This document shows, piece after piece, positions 1-6,682 of a stretch of DNA of 15,324 bases; the stretch's first letter is position 1; the number at the start of each line of letters is the position of its first letter. Source of the DNA: Desulfovibrionaceae bacterium (GTDB lineage: Bacteria; Desulfobacterota; Desulfovibrionia; Desulfovibrionales; Desulfovibrionaceae). The position numbers and the translations under genes are program-made. The stretch spans positions 1 through 15,324 of the forward strand of contig CAAGJV010000141.1 in NCBI GenBank assembly GCA_900770205.1. The letters are read 5' to 3'. Below the pieces are notes generated by a model, which did not search any database, was not told the origin of the DNA, and was given only the letters and a program-made list of their open reading frames with translations.

Positions 1-20
1 ACACGACGCTCTTCCGATCT
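1..20. other. Illumina sequencing adapter remnant (not genomic)
   Basis: Bases 1-20 read ACACGACGCTCTTCCGATCT, identical to the last 20 bases of the Illumina TruSeq Read 1 primer/adapter. They abut the truncated leuB gene. Read on the minus strand, leuB is in frame up to base 21 and then runs into the adapter complement. That would encode an artificial tail (DRKSVV) in place of the conserved LeuB continuation after DAVLLG. This is an untrimmed adapter at a contig end, not biology. Confidence 0.97.
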
Positions 21-238
21 CCGAGCAGAACGGCATCGTTCTGCCTGCAGATATCCACAGTATCTTCGGGGAAGCATGTACCCACGGCATCGTAGGCCGC
101 GCCGCCCATGAGCAGCTTGGTGAAGATGAATTCGTGCCCGAATTTCTGCCCGACCTTTTCAAGGACTTTGAGCGCTTCGGCCATGATTTCCGGACCTATG
201 CCATCGCCGGGAATGACTGCAATACGGTATGTTGCCAT
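21..238 (-). CDS. leuB: 3-isopropylmalate dehydrogenase, N-terminal fragment
   Basis: This NAD-dependent enzyme oxidises and decarboxylates 3-isopropylmalate to 2-oxoisocaproate in cytosolic leucine synthesis. About 72 N-terminal residues are visible, from the ATG at 238-236. They begin MATYRIAVIPGDGIGPEIM, where GDGIGPE is the nucleotide-binding start typical of the isocitrate/isopropylmalate dehydrogenase family. GGAAYDAVG and NDAVLLG follow at the expected LeuB spacing. A good ribosome binding site, AAGGTGA, lies at about 243-249. leuD ends 48 bases upstream, so leuB is the third gene of a leuC-leuD-leuB unit. The normal length is about 355 residues; the rest is lost because the contig ends in adapter sequence at base 20. 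Isocitrate dehydrogenase is less likely given the leuCD neighbours. Confidence 0.93.
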
Positions 239-286
239 GATATCACCTTTTGAAAAGAGGATGTTCTGTTGTGCTGGGATACCTGT

Positions 287-802
287 TCAGGAGCGGGAGG
301 AACGCAGTTTTTCCACCTTGGATTTCGAGTAGTTGACGAGGCCTCCGCAGGCAATAAGGTTCTGCATGAAGGGGGGGAAAGGCTCTGCCTGAAAGGTTCT
401 GCCTGTTGTTTCGTTGGTAATGACGCCCGACTGGAAATCAACGCTGATGCTGTCTCCTTCGTGTATGTTCTGTACGGCTTCTTCGCATTCCAGAATGGGG
501 AGTCCGATATTGAGCGCATTGCGGAAGAAGATGCGGGCGAAGGTGGAGGCAATAACGCAGGAAATGCCCAGATATTTGATGGAGAGCGGGGCGTGTTCGC
601 GCGATGAACCGCATCCGAAATTCTTGCGGGCGACCATGATATCGCCGGGGCGGGCCTTTCTGACGAAATCCGGGTCTTCCGATTCCATGCAGTGGGAGGC
701 CAGCTCCTGCGGGTCGGTTACATTGAGGTACTTGCCGGGAAGGATGACATCGGTATTGATATCATCGCCGAACATAAAGGCCTTGCCGTGAGCATTCTGC
801 AT
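287..802 (-). CDS. leuD: 3-isopropylmalate dehydratase small subunit
   Basis: LeuD pairs with LeuC to form isopropylmalate isomerase, which converts 2-isopropylmalate to 3-isopropylmalate. The 171-residue protein is the short LeuD form found in archaea, thermophiles and many anaerobes; enterobacterial LeuD has about 200 residues. GDDINTDVILPGKYLN sits near residues 12-27, and the substrate-loop motif NFGCGSSREH at 61-70 is diagnostic of the aconitase swivel domain. The start is ATG at 802-800, with AAGGAG seven bases upstream. It overlaps the leuC stop by one base (TGATG), so translational coupling is likely. The C-terminus ends in a short basic tail (KVEKLRSSRS). The homoaconitase or methylthioalkylmalate isomerase small subunit is possible from sequence alone, but the adjoining leuB favours leucine synthesis. 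Confidence 0.95.
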   Translation of the reverse strand: MQNAHGKAFMFGDDINTDVILPGKYLNVTDPQELASHCMESEDPDFVRKARPGDIMVARKNFGCGSSREHAPLSIKYLGISCVIASTFARIFFRNALNIGLPILECEEAVQNIHEGDSISVDFQSGVITNETTGRTFQAEPFPPFMQNLIACGGLVNYSKSKVEKLRSSRS

Positions 803-2079
803 CAGTCGTCTCCTTCTTTCTCCAGAGTTTCAGGGCTGACGATGCGGCCCGCCACAGCTGAAGCCGCCGCAACGGCCGGGCTGCACAGGTAGACTTCCGA
901 TTCTACATGCCCCATCCTGCCGACAAAGTTGCGGTTGGTGGTGGAAAGGCAGCGTTCCTTGGCGGCCAGTATGCCCATGTGTCCTCCAAGGCAGGCCCCG
1001 CATGTGGGCGTACTGACGGCGCAACCTGCTTCCATGAAGGTGCGGATATATCCTTTCTCCATACACTCCATGTAAATGGAGGGAGTGGCAGGGATAACGA
1101 TAACGCGCACGTTATCGCTGATTTTCTTTCCTTTGAGAATGGAGGCTGCCATGGCCATGTCTTCCATCCTGCCGTTGGTGCAGGAACCTATGAAGATCTG
1201 ATCGAGAGGGATATCGCCCACTTCATCAATGGTGCGTGTGTTGGAGGGAAGGTGAGGGAAGGCTACCGTAGGCCGGATGGAGGAAAGATCGATATCGATG
1301 ACCTTTTCGTATTCTGCATCCTCATCGGCTTCATAGGATGTCCAGCTCTTGCGGCAGTGTGCCTCAAGGTAGGCGCGGCAGATATCATCAACAGGGAAGG
1401 TCGCGTTTTTGGCTCCGGCCTCTATGGCCATATTGGTCATGGAGAATCGGTCATCCATGGAAAGATGCTGAACGCCGCTGCCGGAAAATTCCATGGAGCG
1501 GTAGAGCGCTCCGTCTACGCCGATGAGCCCGATAATATGGAGCATGACATCTTTTCCGCAGATCCATTTGCCGGGTTTTCCGGTGAGGTTGAAGCGTATG
1601 GCGGAGGGAACCTTGAACCAGTTTTCCCCCGTGGCCATGCCCATGGCAAGATCAGTGCTGCCCACACCGGTGGAGAATGCGCCAAGGGCTCCGTAGGTGC
1701 AGGTATGGGAATCTCCGCCGATGATGACTTCACCGGGGGCGACAAGGCCCTGTTCGGGCAGAAGCGCGTGTTCAATGCCCATGCGGCCGACATCAAAAAA
1801 ATGCGTCAGTTCGTTTTCACGGGCGAATTCGCGGCAGATCTTGCACTGCATGGCGGCCTTAATGTCTTTGTTGGGGGCGAAATGGTCGAGAACAACGATA
1901 ACCTTGTCTTTGTCGAATACCCTGTCTGCTCCTGCCTTTCGGAATTCAGGAACAGCCAGGGCTATGGTGATGTCGTTTCCCATCACCACATCAAGCTTCG
2001 CTTCGATAAGCTGGCCTGCCGTTACCGTTTCAAGCCCGGCATGGGCGGCCAGTATTTTTTGTGTCACAGTCATACCCAT
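802..2079 (-). CDS. leuC: 3-isopropylmalate dehydratase large subunit
   Basis: This is the catalytic subunit of isopropylmalate isomerase and a member of the aconitase superfamily. At 425 residues it matches the shorter HacA/LeuC2 class rather than the roughly 466-residue enterobacterial class, consistent with the short leuD. The expected [4Fe-4S] ligands are Cys300 (in IGSCTNGR) and Cys360 and Cys363 (in TPTCGACLGGHMG). GGDSHTCTYGALGAFSTGVG lies at about 121-140. The start is ATG at 2079-2077, with AAGGA nine bases upstream; an in-frame ATG two codons later (2073) is spaced too far from that site. It is the first gene of the visible leu unit and overlaps leuD by one base. A sigma-70-like promoter lies about 50 bases upstream. 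leuA is not in the window. Confidence 0.95.
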   Translation of the reverse strand: MGMTVTQKILAAHAGLETVTAGQLIEAKLDVVMGNDITIALAVPEFRKAGADRVFDKDKVIVVLDHFAPNKDIKAAMQCKICREFARENELTHFFDVGRMGIEHALLPEQGLVAPGEVIIGGDSHTCTYGALGAFSTGVGSTDLAMGMATGENWFKVPSAIRFNLTGKPGKWICGKDVMLHIIGLIGVDGALYRSMEFSGSGVQHLSMDDRFSMTNMAIEAGAKNATFPVDDICRAYLEAHCRKSWTSYEADEDAEYEKVIDIDLSSIRPTVAFPHLPSNTRTIDEVGDIPLDQIFIGSCTNGRMEDMAMAASILKGKKISDNVRVIVIPATPSIYMECMEKGYIRTFMEAGCAVSTPTCGACLGGHMGILAAKERCLSTTNRNFVGRMGHVESEVYLCSPAVAAASAVAGRIVSPETLEKEGDD

Positions 2080-2130
2080 AGGGTCATATCCTTAAAAAAT
2101 TAAGCTGTTTCCGGAAAATCAGATAGTTTT

Positions 2131-2159
2131 TTAATACGGTACCGGTTTTCGCTTGTCCA
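2131..2159 (-). promoter_or_regulatory. Candidate sigma-70 promoter for leuCDB
   Basis: Read on the minus strand, TGGACA (2159-2154, 5/6 match to the -35 consensus) is followed after exactly 17 bases by TATTAA (2136-2131, 4/6 match to the -10). Initiation would fall near 2124, giving a leader of about 45 bases before leuC. The spacer contains a perfect 8-base palindrome CGGTACCG at 2137-2144, which could be an operator half-core, though this is speculative. The leader is too short for a classical leucine-rich leader peptide attenuator, and I see no run of Leu codons. Confidence 0.55.
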
Positions 2160-2190
2160 GAAGAAACGGCAGGGTGTGCTGCCTGGTATA

Positions 2191-2214
2191 GAAAAGCCCT
2201 GCGTTTTGCAGGGC
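2191..2214 (-). terminator. Rho-independent terminator of the symporter gene
   Basis: On the minus strand GCCCTGC (2214-2208) pairs perfectly with GCAGGGC (2202-2196) across the loop AAAAC. It is followed by TTTTC (2195-2191). It begins 15 bases after the stop codon of the symporter gene. A wider pairing, GCCTGG/CCAGGC (2181-2186 with 2214-2219), could form an alternative structure. The U tract is short, so termination may be only partly efficient, with read-through into the leu unit. Confidence 0.75.
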
Positions 2215-2229
2215 CAGGCTCATGCGTGC

Positions 2230-3441
2230 TTATTTATGCTGGAGTTCTCCCAGTTCTTCATTGCGGTTGAAAATGCCTTCGAGAATCAGGGTAAGGGCGC
2301 CATCGCCAGTGATGTTGCAGGCGGTTCCAAAGCTGTCCTGCAGGGCAAAGATGGCAATGAGCAGAGCAACACCGTTCTGGTCGAAGCCGAGAACGCCGGT
2401 AACGATGCCCAGAGAGGCCACAACGGTTCCCCCCGGAACCCCCGGAGCTCCAACGGCAAAAATACCGAGCAGAATGCAGAAGAGGATCATGATACCGATG
2501 CTGGGAAGCGTGCCGTAGAGCATGAGATGGAGCGTCATGCAGAAGAAGGTTTCCGTGAGAACGGAGCCGCACAGATGCACGGTGGCGCCGAGGGGAACCA
2601 TGAATTCCACAAGGTTGCGGCTGAGAACTCTGGATTTTCTGGCGCATTCAAGCGCTACGGGAAGCGTGGCCGCGCTGGACATGGTGCCAACGGCGGTAAG
2701 GTAGGCAGGGGCATAGTAGCGGAACACTTCCATAGGATTGCGGCCGGAAAGGATGCCTCCAATGCCGTAGAGGATGGAAAGCCAGATGAAATGCCCCACG
2801 ATGACGATGAGCACCATGGAGAGGAATACAGGGAGGTGGAGGCTGAGGGAGCCTTCATACGCCAGGCCGAGGAAAGACATGCCGACAAAGAATGGGAGTA
2901 TGGGGATCATGATGCGCGTGATGAGCATGCTGACGATTTTTTCCAGTTCATTGAACAGATTCCCCATGTATTCCGATTTTGTCCAGGAGATGGCCACTCC
3001 GAAGAACAGCGCCAGAACAAGAGCGCTCATGACGCTGAAAAGCGGGGGGATGTCGAGCCTGAAAACGATGCTTGGCAGGGTGCGCAGCGTTTCTGCAGAG
3101 GTGGCGATGGAAAGATGGGGAATGATGGCGTAGCCAGACATTGTGGAGAAAAGAGCGGCTCCTATGGATGAGAGATAGGCAATGGCCACGGCGGTGAACA
3201 GGATTCTGCTGGCGTTCTGCCCGAGCCTTATGATGGCAGGGGTGATGAAGCCAACGATGACCAGAGGCACCAGAAAGAAGATGATCTGCCCGCATATATA
3301 GCGGAGAGAGACAACGGCATCCATGATATGATGCAGAGGGCTTTGCGTGTGGTTGCCGAGATAGATTCCCAGAAGAGAACCTGCGATGATGCCGATGAGA
3401 AGTTTGAGTATCAGCGAAAAGTCAGCGGCCTTAGCAGACAT
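2230..3441 (-). CDS. Dicarboxylate/amino acid:cation symporter family (SLC1/DAACS) protein with divergent binding-site residues
   Basis: This is an inner-membrane secondary transporter of the glutamate-transporter fold, 403 residues with about eight hydrophobic segments. Recognisable elements are the serine-rich HP1 tip (TMSSAATLPVA, about 253-263), TM7 (PLGATVHLCGS, 283-293), HP2 (GAPGVPGGTVV, 331-341) and TM8 (DSFGTACNITGD, 369-380). By-eye alignment to GltPh shows the TM7 NMDGT motif replaced by HLCGS. The substrate-carboxylate arginine of TM8 (GltPh Arg397) is Gly372. The NxTGD tail is kept. The substrate is therefore unlikely to be glutamate, aspartate or a C4-dicarboxylate; a neutral substrate is more plausible but unknown. 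The start at 3441 has GGAGG six bases upstream; the longer frame to 3615 would cross the gene's own likely 5' region. The gene stands alone with its own terminator. Confidence 0.88.
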   Translation of the reverse strand: MSAKAADFSLILKLLIGIIAGSLLGIYLGNHTQSPLHHIMDAVVSLRYICGQIIFFLVPLVIVGFITPAIIRLGQNASRILFTAVAIAYLSSIGAALFSTMSGYAIIPHLSIATSAETLRTLPSIVFRLDIPPLFSVMSALVLALFFGVAISWTKSEYMGNLFNELEKIVSMLITRIMIPILPFFVGMSFLGLAYEGSLSLHLPVFLSMVLIVIVGHFIWLSILYGIGGILSGRNPMEVFRYYAPAYLTAVGTMSSAATLPVALECARKSRVLSRNLVEFMVPLGATVHLCGSVLTETFFCMTLHLMLYGTLPSIGIMILFCILLGIFAVGAPGVPGGTVVASLGIVTGVLGFDQNGVALLIAIFALQDSFGTACNITGDGALTLILEGIFNRNEELGELQHK

Positions 3442-3576
3442 GATGTGCCTCCGTTCCGTAAAGTAAAGTATGTTCCACCGCGCTGTACCATAGGAGAAGA
3501 GGCTTCGCAATAGCGGCATGAAAAGTGAACGAAAAATGAAGCGGTATGGGGAAGAAAAAAATATGGAAAAAAAGAC

Positions 3577-3603
3577 TTGACGAACAGGGAAAAGCCCTAT
3601 AAG
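3577..3603 (+). promoter_or_regulatory. Candidate promoter of tRNA-Val (and perhaps thrS)
   Basis: TTGACG (3577-3582, 5/6 match to the -35 consensus) and TATAAG (3598-3603, 5/6 match to the -10) are separated by 15 bases, shorter than the ideal 16-18. Initiation near 3610 would leave about 16 bases before the mature tRNA 5' end. A small inverted repeat, AGGG/CCCT, lies in the spacer. The A-rich stretch at about 3555-3574 could act as an UP element. No better promoter is visible for thrS downstream of the tRNA. Confidence 0.6.
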
Positions 3604-3625
3604 TATTTTCCTCACCGAACAACAA

Positions 3626-3701
3626 AGGCGCGTAGCTCAGGTGGCAGAGCACTTCCTTGACACGGAAGGGGTCAGCAGTTCAAGTCTGCTCGTGCCTACC
3701 A
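3626..3701 (+). tRNA. tRNA-Val (anticodon GAC), CCA encoded
   Basis: A full cloverleaf can be folded by hand. The 7-bp acceptor stem AGGCGCG/CGTGCCT has one G-U. The D-arm is GCTC/GAGC (3635-3650). The anticodon stem CTTCC/GGAAG (3652-3656 and 3664-3668) closes the loop TTGACAC, with anticodon GAC at 3659-3661. The T-arm AGCAG/CTGCT closes the loop TTCAAGT. Discriminator A3698 is followed by a genomically encoded CCA at 3699-3701. Anticodon GAC reads GUC and GUU valine codons. The gene sits alone between a promoter-like element and a strong terminator, just upstream of thrS. Confidence 0.97.
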
Positions 3702-3713
3702 CAAAAAATTACA

Positions 3714-3745
3714 GAAAAGGGAGGCAGCGCCTCCCTTTTCTTTTT
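3714..3745 (+). terminator. Rho-independent terminator after tRNA-Val
   Basis: GAAAAGGGAGGC (3714-3725) pairs perfectly with GCCTCCCTTTTC (3729-3740) across a 3-base loop, followed by TTTTT at 3741-3745. It ends the tRNA transcript. Only 29 bases separate it from the thrS start codon, leaving no obvious room for a separate thrS promoter. It may therefore act as a partial terminator or attenuator for the translation cluster. Confidence 0.88.
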
Positions 3746-3774
3746 GATTTTCAACAGTGATTTGGAGTTTCCCC

Positions 3775-5721
3775 ATGCAGATATCCGTAGAAGGAAAGTT
3801 GATGGAGGCCGCCGAGGGCGTTTCCTGCGCCGAGGTACTCAAGCAGGCTCTTTCCGGCAAACGGTTCAAAGCCGCTCTTGCCTGCCGCGTTAAGACAGCG
3901 GACAAGGAAGCTCTGCTCGATCTTTCTGAAGCAATGCCCGCAGGTGCTCTGGAAGCTTCTCCGGTAACGGCGGAGGAGCCGGAAGGGCTTCAGCTCCTGA
4001 GGCATTCTGCTTCCCATGTTATGGCATCTGCCGTGCAGAAGCTTTTCCCTGGAGTGAAGGTGACGATCGGCCCGGCTATTGACTCCGGATTCTACTACGA
4101 TTTTGATGCCCCGCGTCCTTTTTCTCCCGATGATCTTGAATCTATTGAAAAGGAAATGCGCTCCCTCATTGCCGGCAATATTCCTTTTGAACGTTCCATT
4201 GTTTCCAAGGCGGAGGCCGTGGAACTGTTCCGCTCCATGGGGGAGACCTATAAGGTGGAGCTGGTGGAAGGCATTGATGCCGATACCGTTTCCCTGTACC
4301 GCTGCGGTGATTTTCTCGACCTCTGCCGCGGTCCCCATATCCCTGCTACCGGAGCGATCAAGGCCTTCAAGCTTCTTTCCGTTGCCGGCGCCTATTGGCG
4401 TGGAGACGAGAAGAATCCCATGCTTTCCCGCATTTACGGTACCGCTTTCCCCGATGAAAAAGCGCTCAAGGAATACCTTGCCGCTATTGAAGAGGCCAAG
4501 CGCCGCGATCATCGCCGCCTTGGAAAGGAACTCGGACTGTTCTCCTTCCACGAAGATGTCGCGCCGGGCATGTCTTTCTGGCTTCCCAAGGGGATGATGC
4601 TTCGTACTATTCTTGAAGATTTCCTCGTTCGGGAACACCTTAAGCGCGGCTACGAGCTTGTTCGCGGGCCTCAGATACTGAGGCGCGAATTATGGGAGCG
4701 CTCCGGACACTACGATCACTACCGTGAAAACATGTATTTTACGGAAATAGAGAACGATGTTCACGGGGTGAAGCCCATGAACTGCGTGGGGCATATGCTT
4801 ATGTATGGCGAAACGCTGCATAGCTATCGCGATCTGCCTGTGCGCCTGTTCGAGCTTGGAGTTGTCCATCGGCATGAAAAGTCCGGCACTCTCCACGGAC
4901 TTCTGCGCGTCCGCCAGTTCACGCAGGATGATGCCCACATCATCTGCTCTATTGATCAGCTGGAAGAAGAGATCATTAACGTCATGCATCTTTCCGCCGA
5001 CTTGATGGATCTGTTCGGGTTTAAGTACAAGATATTCATTTCCACCCGCCCAGAAGACAGCATAGGCTCCGATGAAGCATGGGAACGTGCCACGGGAGCC
5101 CTTATCAAGGCAGTGGAGAAAGAAGGCAAGCCGTATCAGATCAACGAAGGCGATGGGGCCTTCTACGGCCCGAAAATAGACATTAAGGTTACCGATGCCA
5201 TCGGACGTGAATGGCAGCTTTCCACCATACAGGTGGACTTTACGCTGCCTGAGCGCTTTGATCTGGTGTATGTCGGCCAGGATGGCGAACGCCATCGCCC
5301 GGTTATGGTGCATCGTGCCATTCTGGGGTCTCTGGAACGCTTTATTGGTGTTCTTACGGAACATTATGCCGGCGCGTTCCCTGCATGGCTTGCCCCTGTG
5401 CAGGCACGTATTGTCAACGTTACCGATGCACAGATGGAATATGTTAAGGAAATGAAGGCCAGCCTCGCCGCTGCCGGTCTCCGAGTGGAGACGGATCTGC
5501 GCAATGAAAAGCTGGGCTTCAAGATTCGTGAAGCCCAGCTGGCCAAGATTCCCTATGTCCTCGTGGTGGGAGACAAGGAAGTGGCAGAGAGAGGCTTCAG
5601 CGTCCGCTTGCGTTCCGGCGAGAATATCGGCTTCCGTTCCGTGGAAGACGTGATCGCCATGATCAGAGCGGATAGCGAGGAACCGTTCAAACGTGGAGGT
5701 ATGAGCTATAGCTTCGCCTAA
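3775..5721 (+). CDS. thrS: Threonine--tRNA ligase
   Basis: This cytosolic class II aminoacyl-tRNA synthetase charges tRNA-Thr and edits mis-charged Ser-tRNA-Thr. The 648 residues match the usual bacterial length (about 640). In order: a TGS domain (about 1-60), then the editing domain with HSASH (His77, His81) and CRGPH (Cys184, His188). The catalytic core follows, with zinc ligands Cys337 (MNCVGH), His388 (DDAH) and His513 (MVH). Motif 2 lies around 357-382 and motif 3 around 509-531, and the C-terminal anticodon-binding domain starts at about 540. The start is ATG 3775, with GGAG seven bases upstream; a GTG at 3757 in the same frame has no ribosome binding site. It is the first gene of the plus-strand translation cluster. 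Its 3' end contains the ribosome binding site of infC and overlaps infC if the ATA start is used. Confidence 0.98.
   Translation: MQISVEGKLMEAAEGVSCAEVLKQALSGKRFKAALACRVKTADKEALLDLSEAMPAGALEASPVTAEEPEGLQLLRHSASHVMASAVQKLFPGVKVTIGPAIDSGFYYDFDAPRPFSPDDLESIEKEMRSLIAGNIPFERSIVSKAEAVELFRSMGETYKVELVEGIDADTVSLYRCGDFLDLCRGPHIPATGAIKAFKLLSVAGAYWRGDEKNPMLSRIYGTAFPDEKALKEYLAAIEEAKRRDHRRLGKELGLFSFHEDVAPGMSFWLPKGMMLRTILEDFLVREHLKRGYELVRGPQILRRELWERSGHYDHYRENMYFTEIENDVHGVKPMNCVGHMLMYGETLHSYRDLPVRLFELGVVHRHEKSGTLHGLLRVRQFTQDDAHIICSIDQLEEEIINVMHLSADLMDLFGFKYKIFISTRPEDSIGSDEAWERATGALIKAVEKEGKPYQINEGDGAFYGPKIDIKVTDAIGREWQLSTIQVDFTLPERFDLVYVGQDGERHRPVMVHRAILGSLERFIGVLTEHYAGAFPAWLAPVQARIVNVTDAQMEYVKEMKASLAAAGLRVETDLRNEKLGFKIREAQLAKIPYVLVVGDKEVAERGFSVRLRSGENIGFRSVEDVIAMIRADSEEPFKRGGMSYSFA
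5695..5699 (+). promoter_or_regulatory. Ribosome binding site that points to an ATA start for infC
   Basis: A perfect GGAGG lies inside the last codons of thrS. It is 8 bases from the in-frame ATA at 5708 but 23 bases from the in-frame ATG at 5723. The ATG at 5701 is only 1 base away, belongs to the thrS frame and meets the thrS stop after six codons. Spacing therefore favours initiation at ATA 5708. Confidence 0.7.
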
Positions 5722-6259
5722 CATGAGACCTCGCCGCGACGTGCCTCAGGACGGTGTGCGCCGCAACGAGCAGATTCGGGCCCGTGAAGTACGGGTGATT
5801 GGTCCGGAAGGGGAACAGATTGGCATCCTTCCCTGTTCTGATGCTATTGCCATGGCCCATGAGGCTGGGTACGACCTGGTGGAAGTTGCTGCCAATGCAG
5901 AACCACCGGTTTGCCGCATCATGGATTTCGGCAAGTTCAAGTATGAGCAGCAGCAGAAAAAGAAGGAAGCCAAGCGTAACCAGACTGTGGTGCAGATCAA
6001 GGAAATCAAGGTTCGCCCCAAAACAGACGATCATGATTACGAAACGAAACTGCGCCATATTCGCCGCTTCCTTACGGATGGAGACCGCTGCAAGGTAACA
6101 GTGTTCTTCCGTGGACGTGAAATCGTCCATAAGGATAGAGGGGAATCCATTCTGACCAAAATCATCGCCGATACCGCAGATGTGGGCAAGGTCGAACAGG
6201 CTCCCAGTGCCGAAGGCCGCACCCTTCAGATGCTGCTCATTCCTCTTCCCAAGAAGTAG
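5708..6259 (+). CDS. infC: Translation initiation factor IF-3, probable ATA start
   Basis: IF3 binds the 30S subunit, blocks premature 50S joining and proofreads start codon and initiator tRNA. The protein shows the family features: QDGVRRNEQIRAREVRVIGPEG at the N-domain, GYDLVEVAANAEPPVCRIMDFGKFKYEQ leading into a basic linker, and a C-domain with VRPKTDDHDYETK, FFRGREIVHKDRG and EGRTLQM. From ATA 5708 it is 183 residues; from the conventional ATG 5723 it is 178. I prefer 5708 because GGAGG lies 8 bases upstream of it, and because IF3 genes in other bacteria are known to use rare AUU-type starts for autoregulation, since IF3 discriminates against such codons. That start overlaps the thrS end by 14 bases. 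The product identity is certain; the start is not. Confidence 0.93.
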   Translation: MASPNMRPRRDVPQDGVRRNEQIRAREVRVIGPEGEQIGILPCSDAIAMAHEAGYDLVEVAANAEPPVCRIMDFGKFKYEQQQKKKEAKRNQTVVQIKEIKVRPKTDDHDYETKLRHIRRFLTDGDRCKVTVFFRGREIVHKDRGESILTKIIADTADVGKVEQAPSAEGRTLQMLLIPLPKK

Positions 6260-6267
6260 TTTGCCAT

Positions 6268-6296
6268 AAGCGGCTGTTTTCAGAACGGCCGTTTTA
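6268..6296 (+). terminator. Terminator-like hairpin after infC
   Basis: GCGGCTGTT (6270-6278) pairs with AACGGCCGT (6284-6292) across TTCAG, with two G-U pairs, extended by AA/TT. It runs into TTTT at 6292-6295. It begins nine bases after the infC stop. It may attenuate transcription between infC and rpmI or serve as a processing end. Confidence 0.6.
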
Positions 6297-6484
6297 TTGG
6301 CAGAAAGCCCCGAGGGAACGAAATTTCTTCCTTGGCCTTGAAAAAGCAGCCGGAAGAAGAAATCTTACTGTACGGCCTGTATTTTTGCTTGCGGATTCTA
6401 TGGAAATAGTACAGAATATTTCCCTTCTGATGCAAAAATCGTGAGTTTCGTTTTTTCGGGATCACGAATCCTAAGGAGTTGGTT
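6297..6484 (+). promoter_or_regulatory. Structured leader upstream of rpmI, possible L20 autoregulatory region
   Basis: This spacer has no ORF but three pairable elements. First, TTCTTCC plus GGC (6325-6336, with a TT bulge) pairs with GCCGGAAGAA (6349-6358) across a 12-base loop. Second, CTGTAC (6368-6373) pairs with GTACAG (6409-6414). Third, TCGTGA (6439-6444) pairs with TCACGA (6462-6467), only six bases before the rpmI ribosome binding site AAGGAG (6473-6478). In E. coli and Bacillus, L20 represses its own operon through RNA structures in this neighbourhood. By analogy this may be such a region, but I could not match a known L20 motif. A weak promoter (TTGCGG, 17 bases, CAGAAT at 6388-6416) is also possible. 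Confidence 0.4.
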
Positions 6485-6682
6485 ATGCCCAAGATCAAGA
6501 CCAGCCGTTCCGCCGCTAAGCGTTTCAGCACCACCGGCAGCGGCAAGTTTCGTCGCCGTCGTCAGAACCTGCGCCACATCCTCACCAAAAAGGATGCCAA
6601 GCGTCGTGCCCGTCTGGGCAAGGGTGCCCTTGTTGACAGCGCGAACCTGAAGTCCGTTAAGCGCCTTATGCCCTACGCCTAA
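6485..6682 (+). CDS. rpmI: 50S ribosomal protein L35
   Basis: The protein has 65 residues, the normal L35 length. It begins MPKIKTSRSAAKRF and has the basic core KFRRRRQNLRHILTKK typical of the family. It binds 23S rRNA in the large subunit. The start is ATG 6485, with AAGGAG six bases upstream. It follows infC after a 225-base structured gap and precedes rplT, as in most bacteria. The TAA stop merges with the next hairpin (6681-6701). Confidence 0.98.
   Translation: MPKIKTSRSAAKRFSTTGSGKFRRRRQNLRHILTKKDAKRRARLGKGALVDSANLKSVKRLMPYA

Noticed and set aside
907..2103. 398-codon plus-strand ORF opposite leuC
   Set aside because: It is fully antisense to leuC, whose [4Fe-4S] cysteines, ribosome binding site and operon overlap are clear. 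Its composition (Gly/His/Ala rich) is that of a shadow frame.
2176..3171. 331-codon plus-strand ORF, very hydrophilic, opposite the symporter gene
   Set aside because: The antisense of a hydrophobic membrane protein naturally reads as a charged, Glu/His/Gly-rich protein. It has no domain or ribosome binding site and would start inside the symporter's terminator.
3626..3701. tRNA-Val as an attachment site for an integrated element
   Set aside because: No duplicated tRNA 3' end, integrase or foreign genes lie nearby; both sides are core metabolic or translation genes.
5701..5703. ATG 5701 as the infC start
   Set aside because: It is in the thrS frame, stops after six codons and lies one base from the GGAGG.
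3751..5724. Long minus-strand ORFs opposite thrS (295 and 344 codons)
   Set aside because: thrS is complete, with all catalytic and zinc residues. These frames share no recognisable family features and mirror thrS codon bias.
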